From positions 62,001 through 126,000 of the forward strand of contig CANTFK010000673.1 in assembly GCA_947646735.1 (NCBI GenBank): DNA of 64,000 nucleotides, in the 5' to 3' direction. A model generated the notes under the pieces. The model was not told the origin of the DNA. It worked only from the letters and a program-made list of their open reading frames with translations, and ran no database searches. Below, piece by piece: positions 43,240 through 53,731 of this stretch. A program made the translations under genes and the position numbers. Numbering within the stretch: position 1 is the stretch's first letter; each line of letters opens with the position of its first letter. This DNA comes from Peronospora farinosa (taxonomy: Eukaryota > Oomycota > Peronosporomycetes > Peronosporales > Peronosporaceae).

Positions 43240-46200
43240 AGCGCTTGTGAATGGCCTAAAATCCCAGCAAATTTCCAAGATGCCACGTCGAACGGCGTCA
43301 ATAGTTTCTTCAAATGCCGCCTCTACGCTACGTGAGCTCGCAACAAAGATACTAGCTCAACCTCCGTCTAAAGAGGTACATAAACATACCATTTTTATAT
43401 TCTTTTCCCCTTCTCTAACGCTTTCTTTTCTTGCTTTTTTGTCCTCATAGTCTCTCGATACGGTCGCAATCATTTATATCAAGTATCTCAACGAAGAAAG
43501 CGACGATAAAAAGACTCTTCAATGTCTTCAAGAATTAAACGAGATGAAGTTTCTGGAGAATGCTTTATGGCCATTAATTGACATTCTTCAGACTGTACGT
43601 GACTGTCGCCATCATGTGAAAAAAGCTTTTTTAGTGTCGGTATTGCTCCTCGTGAGCTTTAGAGCTCGAGAGGGGGACATGACGTCCTTCACGACCAGTT
43701 CAAGTGGAGTGTGGGGGTTTCTACAAGACGGGGAAGCAGCTTGGAAGGCGTTTATGACGACATTGTGGACAGTATTAGAGGAAGCAAACAATGAGATGAA
43801 GGACGATGCCAAGTGGACATTAAAAGACGAGACAGCGCTGACTCATTTCCTGATTACGTGCTTTCAGAGTCTTGAAGTACCGCTGGTGGCGTCGTCTGTG
43901 CTGCAGATGACGTCTCTGCCTCTCTGGACAGCACTATCGCCAACGCAACGAGCGCTCGAGTTCCAGACATATCCAAAACTGGAACGACACTGGAACCGCA
44001 TCATGTCAAAGAATTCTTTCACCAAGGAAGAAGAAAAAATATCCAAAAAGAACAAGCGCCGTAAAGTGAAATTGAGTGCAGAGACTCCATGCCATGAGCA
44101 AACGGCATTGGTGCATCGACTAGATGCGTTTTTCCGGGAGCTAAAAGCTCCAGTTGAAGAAAACGTTTCAAAGGATGTGGTAGTTGCACGACTGCGCTTT
44201 GTAGTGTCATTTCTGGCCCTGCTGATTGACCTGTTGAGTCAGCTGCCCACGCGTCGCTTTTTGTTGACAGTATTGAGACGTCGCCACATTCGCACTGCGC
44301 TTCGAAATAGTGGGTTGGTGCAGTATGCGCTGCAGTGGCAGAGTGCTAACGACAGACAAGCTCTCACCAAGCAGTTGACTCTACTCGATGCATGTATGAG
44401 GTTTCCCGTTGATGCGCACATCGGCACACCACTTTCATCACGGGATTACCGCGAATATCAGGATCGCCACATCCAGGCATTGCAACAGCGCGCGTTCCAG
44501 TCATTCAGGAACTCGAGAGTGGAAGAACTGGCCATTGCTCCTTGTGGCCACATTGCGAACGCTTCCAGCTTCGCAGAGATGCTGAACTCCATCGTAGCTG
44601 CAGATCGCGCGCGGCTCTTGTCATTCGCTATCGCTGTTGGTGTGCTAGCAGATCACACTGAAGCTGACATGGTCTCTAATGCCGAATTGATCGAATACTT
44701 TCAGGAGGAATATTCGATTGATAGCAGCAACGGGCATGATGCACTTTCGTGTGACCAGCCTGTGTTTCCCACAGAATTAGAGATTTGGAATGAAATGCTG
44801 ACCCGAAAGGATGCGTTTGTGCAAAACGCCAGAGCATCAGATGACGATGAACCGATGCAAACAGTGGACCAAGCAGCAAATAGCTTGTACAATGCTGACG
44901 ATACCAACTTGTTTCCAGTGCTACCCATACGCAAGTTAGGTTTGCAATTTTTGAATCTCACGGACTATCTGCAGCGCAATTATGAGTTGCTCCGATTGGA
45001 AGCTGCTCAAGATATTCGCGGAGATCTTGAGACCGCTATCAAGCAGCTTGATGCTGTGCGTACTTTGCGCTCATCGAGTGAAAATGACACAATTTTTCGT
45101 GGTTTCTCTCGTTTTAGCGTACCGCTGGCAAGTGCGCTCCAAATTGTGAAAGTGAGTAAACCATTACTCGGCCAATCTGCTCCAGCAACGGTCATTGCGC
45201 ACCTTGAGGTGGAGCTGTCCAGCCGCCATGAGCGTAAGCACTTTGATTGCTATCAGACCAAGGAGGTGGTATTTTTAGTGACGGTGAGAGCTTCAGCTGA
45301 CGAAGGCTACGAAATGATGGGGTTTCAGAAACAGCCAAAAAACGAGGGATCCTTTCCTGAGAGGTACGGAGTGCAGTATGTACGTGCAGCGGAAATCGTG
45401 GAGGTGAAAGATGCTGTTGGTATCGCTATTAACAACGAAAACCCGGTTGGGAAAGGCAGCAAGAGGATGTTTAAATTAGCCTTGGATGGTGTGCAATACA
45501 AGAATGACCTGGAAGCTGGTCACCTCGAGGCATACGATCAATTGAATTTGTTGGTACGGCGTATGCCTCGTGACAACAGTTTTAAGGCTGTACTGGACAC
45601 AATTCGTGGAACATTGCGTGATGTTAACAAGGAAGAATTGTTACCAGTATGGTTACATGACCTCTTTTTGGGATACGGCGATCCGACGGCTGCTCTGTAT
45701 AAGTCGATTTACAAGGCGAGGGCAGAGAAGCAGTTGATAGTTCCTATGGGTGGGCTGCTTTTGGATGGTAAACATGCACTTGAAGCCGGTGGTGCTGAGA
45801 AGCTTGTGAATGGCGATGATGAAATGCAGGAGCTTAGTGCTAAGAATGCAGTTGCCCCATTTGTGTATGTCGAGAATGTCCGTGATGGCTCGAACTTTAT
45901 TCGCGCGTCTTACAGAAAGGTGTCCGCTGTCCGCTCGAGCATTAATTCTCCAGTCCGTTTTACTAAAGCACAAGTGACTGCCGTGCGTACAGGAGTGTGC
46001 GAAGGATTGACACTCGTTGTGGGTCCACCAGGTTCGGGTAAGACAGATGTAGCTGTACAGCTCGTGTCGAATTTGTACCGCTCCATCTCATCACACGAGA
46101 AGGTTCTTATTGTGGCTAGTTCAAACCACGCACTAGACTTTTTTTTTGCGAGAATCCTAGTACAAAACGTCATCCATGAAGCTGAAATCGTGCGGTTGGG

Positions 46201-47740
46201 TCAACCGCAACTCGCAAATGAGAATCATTCACTCGGGAAGGAAGACAAGGGGGCTTTTCAAGCGAATTTCAGTTGCAATGGGCGCGTAGCATTTCTGTTG
46301 GAGCGAAGGGCAACCTTGCTGGCAGAGGTGGAGCAGATGGCGCAATGGCTCATCAAGCGCAATCCCACGCAATACGCTGGTCTGGGTGGCGGCTCCGCGT
46401 CATATTCTTGTGAGAATGCTCTTATTTTCTACCAGTTTCACATGAAGGCATTTCTTGATGCGGGTCGTGAGTCCATCGATGGCAACGGCGTAGCACTCGC
46501 GGAGTTTTTCACAATGCGTAAGGGCAAGCCGCACAGCACGGTCGAGGTCTTGCGTCAATTTGCTATGGATAATGAGTCGTATTTCGCAGAGCTCCGGCGC
46601 ATTCAACCGTTTGAGTTGCTCCAGACCCCGCGCCAGCGTGGCGACATGTATCTGATCCATCACGCTCGCATTGTAGTCATGACATGTTCGCACGTGGCGT
46701 TAAACTACAGCAGGCTTGCGAACCTTGGGCTGAGGTTTGGAAGTCTGATTATGGAGGAAGCTGCACAAGTAAGCGAGTTGAACAGCCTTGTCCCACTTTT
46801 GTTGGCATGCTCCAAAAAAGCTGGATCAAGTGATAAAATGTGCTCAGGCCTCAAGCGAGTCGTACTCTTGGGAGATGCGAAGCAGCTTCCACCCGCGGTG
46901 AAGTCGCTTGCATTGAAAAACTATGCACACTTTGACCAGAGCCTCTTTACTCGATTCCTGCGTCTTGGTGTACCTCCCATTGTGCTTGACAGCCAAGGTT
47001 GCAGTAGGAGTGAGTTGGCTGACATCTACCGATGGCGATACGATGATATCTTCTCCAGCGAAGGTAAACCTACGTTGGGTGATTTGTCTCGCGTTAAATC
47101 TAGACGGGAATACCAGACTCGCAACGTTGGGTTCTTGCATGTGGCACAATTTGTGGACCTTTCCAAAACATCCGAAGAGCGTCAGCCGAGACCTTTTGCT
47201 TATGAAAATGAAGAAGAGGCCCGATTTGTTGTCGCTCTGTTCCAGTACATGATGAATATCGGCTATCATGCAGATCAGGTGGTCATTCTTACGGCCTACA
47301 ACGCACAAAAAGAACTCTTGCAGCGGCTACTGCGCACCGATGCTTCTCAAGTTGCCAAGACGTGCCACGTATCTACCGTAGATAGCTTTCAAGGCCAGCA
47401 GAAAGATTTCGTATTGCTATCTACGGTGCATAGCGGGACTAGCGTGGGGCATCTGCGTGATGTGCGTCGTGCTTCAACAGCCTTCTCCCGCGCACGGCTT
47501 GGATTGTATGTAGTGGGATGCCTCAAGACGCTGGAGCAGGCAAAGGAGTTACATCCGTTCCTGTCCAATTTGTTGTCTGTAGCGAAGCAGCAAAACAGCA
47601 GTGGCAAAGCGACTCAGCTAGCACTTTTGCCATCGGAGAGGGTGGGGGTAGCCAAGACGAAGTCTGCAGCGAAGTCTAACGTCGTCTACGTCTCGGACCG
47701 GAAAGAGCTAGAGAAGGTGGTGAACGACCTGAAAAGTTAA
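43193..47740 (+). CDS. AQR: Aquarius/IBP160-type spliceosomal helicase (1,490 aa)
   Basis: Exons 43193-43375 and 43451-47740 are joined in phase 0 over a 75-bp intron (GTACAT...ATAG). The length equals the family (human about 1,485). The N-terminal half is an armadillo-like helical scaffold, with the family segment LNLTDYLQRNYELLRLEAAQDIR near 580. The SF1 RNA helicase core starts near 890: Walker A GPPGSGKTD at about 919, motif II EEAAQ, GDAKQLPP, then the second RecA domain with VVILTAYNAQK, STVDSFQGQQ and AFSRARLGLY. Aquarius binds introns upstream of the branch point in the spliceosome and couples splicing to snoRNP and EJC assembly. The first 29 residues are unlike the family; an ATG at 43280 (MPRRTASI) may be the true start. 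Confidence 0.9.
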
Positions 47741-47758
47741 ATAAGTAATGCAGTGATC

Positions 47759-48768
47759 TTAAGCAAGTGCATACATTATAACTGGGTAGAGTTCCTCCGG
47801 AAAGTGACGTTGTATACGCTCTGCAAGCAACGTGAGCCCGGCTTGCTGGAATAAACTTTTGTAGTAGACGGCCGAGCGGGTGATACTACTGTCTTGTCGG
47901 TCAATGTCGTAGGGCTCACTAGTCTTGAATATGTTTTCCTTAATAACGATAAAGCCGTTTGGTGTAAGGGCCTTCTTGCACCGCTCTAAGTATAAAACAA
48001 GGTCCAGGTCCGTGAGATGTACTAAAACCCACTGCATCCAAATGAGGTCGTAACTTGCACTCGTTGGTTCAAAATCCTGCAACCCCATGCAGTACAAATC
48101 TCTCACTCGAGCATGCAGTATCTCATCAGTTCCTAGATATTGTTGCACTCCTTGCAATAGTCTCGGACTCTGCTCGACCAGATCTACGTGATCAAACATC
48201 GGTAGAAGCAATAGTTTGCTCACACGGCCAATACCCGCTCCACAATCCACTGCAGCATGACAGATCCACTCGGGTCTCTTTGTATCTTGAATATGTTTCA
48301 AAAACCGCTTGGACTCTCGAATATCAACACCTGAAACGTGTGCAAACCCTCCAAGCACCCCGTTGTCCGTCAAGGGACAATTAATCTCATTGTCCCAGTA
48401 TTTGTGAGCACTAGTGTACCACGTAAGCTCCTGTGTCGTCTGTTTGTCTACAATTTCTCCCTCTTCATTATGGAATTGCTTGCGTCCGTCGTTTAATTCG
48501 AATTGCCACATGGCAAAGACATTTCTGTAAATAGCAGTAAATTATTACCAATTATTAGTTAAAATCTCAAGTTTTAGTAGCCATTATATAACTAATAAAT
48601 TAAAACCTACTCGTATTCTTCATGACGCCTTATCTTATCAGAAGCATCCAGTGCTTGCTGCACTTTAGTCGCAATGACTTGTAATTTATCCCAGTCCACA
48701 CGCAAGTAGCTACTTCGATCTCGAGGCAGCAGAAAAGACGTTGACATGCTGGCAGAAGGAGGCGTCAT
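47759..48768 (-). CDS. Protein N-terminal Xaa-Pro-Lys methyltransferase, NTMT1 type (307 aa)
   Basis: Two exons, 48768-48611 and 48524-47759, are joined in phase 2 across an 86-bp intron (GTAGGT...ACAG). The short first exon adds about 52 residues; without it the protein would start at 48511 and still be complete. The SAM-binding Rossmann fold shows motif I VDCGAGIGRVSKLLL, acidic DLVEQSP, and the family's IWMQWVLVHLTD followed by KENIF. WYTSAHKYWDNE at the start of the domain is characteristic. The enzyme methylates the alpha-amino group of proteins exposing X-Pro-Lys, such as RCC1 or ribosomal proteins in other eukaryotes. It is convergent with Aquarius, with 18 bp between the stop codons. 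Confidence 0.85.
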
Positions 48769-48886
48769 GACGAATTGCTTACGATTTCAGTAAAAAATAA
48801 CATATTCATGTCACTAAAACAAGGTGAAGTCGTCCAATTAGTCGACCTCTAATACCTTATTAAACGTACTACATGTATCGATTGTC

Positions 48887-49639
48887 TTATAGCTCCACAA
48901 GTTTTTCTGTATACAATTCGATCGAGACCTGTTCAACGGAGTGAAGTCGGACGTCACCAAGTTCGGGAAGTGAGCCAAGACGGCCCATGTGATGCATTTG
49001 CCTTTTAAAAGCCCAATTTGTAAACAACACATACCGTCCAGCTACCAAGACACCACCCTTGGAATCCTGTCGACGGTATTTATAAGGAACCTCCACAGGT
49101 GGAACTACAAATTCTTCAGTCTTGTCCAATGGTATCGATGTGATCACTGACGCAAAGTCAATAATTTCAGCATTACGCGGACAAATGGACATGGAATCAA
49201 ATTCCTCTTCCGAGGTATCGTCATCCGAGCCATCTAGTGGTTCATTGTCGTCGTTGCACAGGTCTGCTGACGATTCGGCAATGTACATCTCTAGCTCTTC
49301 CTTGTAGCTGTGCTCATCCCACACGCTCTTCTTGTCATTGTCCGCTTTAATGTGGTGATGCACCAGATTCTCGATAGTTCGTTGAAAAAAGTTGTGCTTG
49401 TGTTTCTGCTCCAGCGGTTTCGCTGTCTTCATCCCGTCTTTTTGACGATGAAAAACTTTCTTGACCCATTTGTCTCGACAATTCATCTTAGTCGTCAACG
49501 TAACGCAGTCCTTCGCTTTGTTGCACGTCTCCGTCAATGAAAAAAGGAAGAACGACTTGGTCGACGATGTAATAGGGGACTCGTTAGTGCTGCCAACTGA
49601 CTCTGACATTGAAAAGTCGCGACAAGAGACTGCCAGCAT
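48887..49639 (-). CDS. Hypothetical acidic protein (250 aa)
   Basis: No family was recognised. The frame opens with an ATG at 49639. The N-terminal part is Ser/Thr-rich, followed by a basic segment around 50-90, an acidic Asp/Glu/Ser stretch at about 125-155 and a more hydrophobic C-terminus (VPYKYRRQ, GGVLVAGRYVLFTNWAF). The C-terminal part may be a folded beta-rich domain. A TCTCGTAG acceptor-like string lies just before the ATG, so further 5' exons on the minus strand (to about 49870) are possible. The long open frame with a composition unlike random sequence supports a real gene, but function is unknown. Confidence 0.45.
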   Translation of the reverse strand: MLAVSCRDFSMSESVGSTNESPITSSTKSFFLFSLTETCNKAKDCVTLTTKMNCRDKWVKKVFHRQKDGMKTAKPLEQKHKHNFFQRTIENLVHHHIKADNDKKSVWDEHSYKEELEMYIAESSADLCNDDNEPLDGSDDDTSEEEFDSMSICPRNAEIIDFASVITSIPLDKTEEFVVPPVEVPYKYRRQDSKGGVLVAGRYVLFTNWAFKRQMHHMGRLGSLPELGDVRLHSVEQVSIELYTEKLVEL

Positions 49640-50892
49640 CTACGAGACTAGCGTTGGCAAAGCTCAACTGAAACTGAAGCTCCAGCTTTTACGTTTGGGC
49701 CTGGTCTTGATTGGCTGGAGAGTAGACTCGACCCGAATCGCAGGAGCTGCACATGGATAAGCATTCACCATCTGGGCTTGGGCTATCAATAGAGGCTATC
49801 TGTATCAGTGGGATCTCCCGAATTACAGCCGTCTGTCTATATGTCAACCAAGTACAAATTTGTCGAGACAAGCCAAACTTGCGCCTACGAAACTAGTTCG
49901 TGTCGCCGTGTATACAATCTTTGTCTGCAAAACTTGCCTTCGCTTGCTTCGAGAGGCACTGCCTTGTTTCAAAACTAAGCTACCTAAAGCTTGTTATAAG
50001 CTTGTTGATTGATCATTCGACACAAGTAAGCAGACCTTTGAAAGACTCGTGATCCGATGCTATGGGTCAGGTAGAGCCCTTACGATAGCATGATGCAAAC
50101 ACTATCAACGCTATTCATTGTCATGCTTTCCTCGTCCACTTTCGTACAAATCGGTTGCTACTCAGCAAATCCCACCTTGTGTGAATGTCTTTTATACAGC
50201 AATCTTTACTGCCGTTTATCTTGCACCGCACGACACACATGAGAGTGACGATGGATCTGTCATGCGGTTCCTTATCGTTGGCTTGCCGCTGCTCACGGCA
50301 CTCTCTCAGATAGTGCTATGATATACGAAGAAAGAAACTGGCAGGAGTGAATGAATAGATAAAAGAACCACGGTGTTTTCATCAGGGTCATGACGATGTC
50401 AAAGGACATTTTAGGCTTTGTCTCCACCTTTGCGATACTAGCCAAGAATATTTTCAGCAAGTGGCGATACCAGCCTCCAATTGATATGGGCTTGTGTGGT
50501 CAAAGAATATGCAAGATATTGATGGTATAACTTTCGTATCTGCTTGTGTCTATGCTTTGGAGTATTATGTCCACAGCAGCTGCAATGAGGACAATGTGTA
50601 TTCTGCTAGTTTCACTTCTGCGGTAGGAATGGTAGATAAGCGTGGAGAAGAAACAATATATAAAGTGGGTGCGTTTGCATCACGTCGAGATACTTGATGA
50701 TAGATCGACGAGAATCGTTTCGACTGTGGAAGCATTGGCTATATATATATATTTGATGCAGCTTCCTCTTTGCGGTATTTCTGTGTCTGTCTAGTAGCTC
50801 TTCTCGCGTAGATAAATGACTTATAATCTTCTTGTATTAACCATTGCAATTCAGTGCATTCTGCTTTAACGCGGTTGTAGCTTTGTCACTTC
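49640..50892. other. Intergenic, no gene seen
   Basis: Short frames at 50118 and 50494 lack similarity. A (TA)n tract lies near 50740-50753. Part of the left end could be an unrecognised 5' exon of the preceding minus-strand gene. Confidence 0.35.
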
Positions 50893-52989
50893 TTAGCTCT
50901 CTTTTAAATGAGAATTGTTTGGGTGTCGAGTCTCAAGTGGAAATCTCTTGTGCAACCAGTTCACTAGATACTTGAAAACCTCCTCTTTCTCGGGTTCCTC
51001 ATAGATCATGTGATACAAACCGTCGAAAAGCTTGAACTCCTTGTCCGGGCTTTCCATTCGATTGTAAAACTTTATCGCTGCCTGCTGGTCGGAAACGCGG
51101 TCGTCTGACCCAGCGAGAAACAGCATTGAAATTCCACAAAAAGGGTTGACTGCATCTGAGACTCTCTTTTCCCGTTGAAGTCGCATCATGGCATGAAGAG
51201 ATTGGTAGCCACTGCGCGGTGTAATCATATCACTGCAAGTCAGAGGATCATCCTGATACTTTTTCAAAAACTTGGGGTCACGTGACCGGAGATGGTGCTG
51301 CACTGCAGGAATAACCTTCACCGTTGGGAGCGCTGCAATCAGCGCACGAGTAAATTTCCACTGAGCCCATAGCACTGGTGTCCACGCTACACCAATTACA
51401 GGCGAAGCCCAGACAGCAGCATGAAACTTATGCTCACCTGAAAGGATAGTGTAGATACCAATAAGAGAGCCAAACGAAGCTCCAGAAATGATAAGCGGTA
51501 GTTCTGGTAGGGTCTCGCGCTCTTTCTCTCTTCCGTGCGGGTGAACAGGCTTAAGGTGCTTCCGCCAGTACCGAAGTGCAATCTTGTAGATGGAGCTCTT
51601 TGCAAACGTGATAAAGTCATTCGTGTCGTCAACGAAATCTTCAAAGTTGCTAATGTGCGCGCGTATGTTGTACTTGTCAAACTCACTTTCTCCGTGATTC
51701 AGCAGGTCGTAAGTAATTACACCGAAACCTTCCTTGCAATGCCGTTCGTAGAGAGCCTTATTCCGTCGACAGTGGTCACCCATACCATGCAAGTGTAGCA
51801 CAATCCCACGCATTGCCATCTTTTTTGGAGGGAAAAGCGCAAAGTAAAAGAGACTCTGACCTCGTCGATTCAGGAAATTGCCTTCGTAGTGACGGAGGCG
51901 CAAAGTTGACTTTCGTTTCTTTATTTTCAGCATAGCTGACGTCGAGTCAGACAACGATCTCGAGCGTCGATCTTCAAGAATAGGAATTTCTCCATCATTG
52001 TGTCCTTTAGTCCCGTTAAATGATGACGCGCGCTCGCGAGTGAGATAGTTCTCAAGGAATAGATGAGGACCAATGTTTCGCTTGTCGGATTTGGTAAACG
52101 ATTTCGAACGTTTTAGTTTGCCCTTCTCATCAGTTACGGTCAACTCCCGTTGTTTGTTTAGTGCCTCAATATTCGTCCATTGTTCATCCGAAGGCGACAA
52201 TGTGGACGATTTTAAACGAGGCTTCAGTGCGGTAGGGTCTGAAGCAACCCGTGTGCCAGCCATGCGAGGTTCCCGCCCGTCTTTTGTCTCCTGTGAAGTA
52301 GTGTCGGATGCAAGCAAGTCGTCAAAGGTCGGCAAAGGCCGTGACCGAAGTGACACGGTCTTCCTTGTGGTTTGCTCTTCTTCCGGTGTCTGCTTGACCG
52401 TCTCGTCCATAAGAGACTCGTTAAAACATGACAGCGAAAGCGCCTCCGACATTTCTCTAGGCGACGGCTGCCATGTAGCAGCAGCAGTAGTAGTAGGTTC
52501 ATCAAAGCAAGGGGCCGAGTGTGTTCGTTCCAAGCTCGACTTTACATCCTTTGACTTGACCGACTTTTGTGCTTTGACACTGGTCATGAAAGTGGAGTTT
52601 GTCCGAGCCGATTGTGCTCTCAACATTCTTGTAGCCGCACTCTGTACACCCTTAAACTTGGCGACAGAACATGCCCTGACATTAGCTGACGCTGATAGAA
52701 GCGAGTAAACTGATTGAGATTGGACCGGACTCGAGTCCGACTTTGACGAAGACACTGTGGTCAGAGGACTCGATGACGTGGTGGATGCAACCGAGGCCGC
52801 CTTAGTGGTTGCAACCGAGGCCGCCTTGGTGGTTGCAACAGGGGCCGCCTTGGTGGTTGTAACGGGGTCCGCTTGCGACACAGTGTCGAGACTCGCTCGC
52901 TCTTCTTGAATTGCAGACAAGGCAAGCGCCGTGCGACTCTGAACGGGCTTGAGGGGAAGCCCAATCAGTCCTCTGTTGCTGTTCGGCAT
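50893..52989 (-). CDS. Alpha/beta hydrolase with long disordered N-terminus, copy A (698 aa)
   Basis: The C-terminal ~330 residues (from LRLRHYEGNFLNRRGQ, about 366) form a monoglyceride-lipase/serine-aminopeptidase-like alpha/beta hydrolase: oxyanion loop LHGMGDHCRR, YDLLNHGES, the nucleophile elbow GASFGS with Ser about 505, the acid strand LFLAGSDD, and the His in FDGLYHMIYEEPEKE. All triad residues are present. Such enzymes cleave lipid esters in the cytosol or at membranes; the actual substrate is unknown. The first ~365 residues are Ser/Thr/Lys-rich and predicted disordered, with an 8-residue repeat (TTKAAxVA) from 24-bp tandem DNA repeats. It is one of three intact paralogues in a 9.6-kb cluster and is on the same strand as copy B. 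Confidence 0.82.
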   Translation of the reverse strand: MPNSNRGLIGLPLKPVQSRTALALSAIQEERASLDTVSQADPVTTTKAAPVATTKAASVATTKAASVASTTSSSPLTTVSSSKSDSSPVQSQSVYSLLSASANVRACSVAKFKGVQSAATRMLRAQSARTNSTFMTSVKAQKSVKSKDVKSSLERTHSAPCFDEPTTTAAATWQPSPREMSEALSLSCFNESLMDETVKQTPEEEQTTRKTVSLRSRPLPTFDDLLASDTTSQETKDGREPRMAGTRVASDPTALKPRLKSSTLSPSDEQWTNIEALNKQRELTVTDEKGKLKRSKSFTKSDKRNIGPHLFLENYLTRERASSFNGTKGHNDGEIPILEDRRSRSLSDSTSAMLKIKKRKSTLRLRHYEGNFLNRRGQSLFYFALFPPKKMAMRGIVLHLHGMGDHCRRNKALYERHCKEGFGVITYDLLNHGESEFDKYNIRAHISNFEDFVDDTNDFITFAKSSIYKIALRYWRKHLKPVHPHGREKERETLPELPLIISGASFGSLIGIYTILSGEHKFHAAVWASPVIGVAWTPVLWAQWKFTRALIAALPTVKVIPAVQHHLRSRDPKFLKKYQDDPLTCSDMITPRSGYQSLHAMMRLQREKRVSDAVNPFCGISMLFLAGSDDRVSDQQAAIKFYNRMESPDKEFKLFDGLYHMIYEEPEKEEVFKYLVNWLHKRFPLETRHPNNSHLKES
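52779..52870 (-). repeat. 24-bp tandem repeat inside hydrolase copy A
   Basis: About three and a half copies of a 24-bp unit with few mismatches encode TTKAA(P/S)VA in tandem. The unit keeps the frame, so copy-number change alters only the length of the disordered tail. Confidence 0.8.
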
Positions 52990-53731
52990 CTTTTCGGAAA
53001 TGGCGTAGCAAGTGTGTTTGATTCACAACAAGTATTATAGTACGAGAATGCGACCGACGATCGTTTCCATCGAAAAAAGCCGGACGCTGGGAACACCAAC
53101 AGGATGGTGTGCCATATCACGCCAACACTCGCAGATCTCTAGATAGGCGTTGCTGTCATATGGAAGTCGCCGGTATTTTCGCAGACCAATGCTCGATCAC
53201 GAGCTCGAATTTTTTGCATGTTTATCGAGTACTTTCTACCAGACGTTACTGGTTTAACGAGCATGCTTTCAAGCCAGCTCCTTATTAAATTTGCTACTTG
53301 TGTCGGTCAATTATGAGACGGTGCTATTGCGTTGTGTAGCAACATACGTGTGACAATATGAGGTCGATGATTAACTACTTCACCCGTGGTAAGCAAAAGA
53401 TAATGAGCTATGTGGGATACGATCGTCTCTCGCATCCATCGATACCTTTTGCTTAACACTCTTGGGAGATCATCGTCGCATTGCAGACTTCTCACGCTTC
53501 AGCACATAGAATAGCGGATGAACCTGTATCCGAGGAAATACGACACAGTTACTGCAGATACATTTTCTTCTTGTCGTTATACCCTCCTCGGACTGCTGGT
53601 GGTGCCCAATTTTGCAACTGCTTATCCAACGCTATCAGCTTTGTTTCGTTTCAATCAAGCAAAGTATGTAAAACTGCTTCATTTTGATCTGGCATGAACA
53701 AACTACACCGCTCGACAGATTCTTTGAGCAA
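52990..53731. other. Intergenic between hydrolase copies A and B
   Basis: The spacer holds the promoter side of copy A and the 3' flank of copy B. No other gene or repeat was recognised. Confidence 0.35.

Noticed and set aside
48055..48080. GGTTCAAAATCCTG, resembling a tRNA B box
   Set aside because: It has one base too many for the consensus, lies in the methyltransferase coding region, and has no A box or cloverleaf around it.
52073..52708. 211-codon plus-strand frame
   Set aside because: Antisense to the disordered tail of hydrolase copy A, with no domain of its own.
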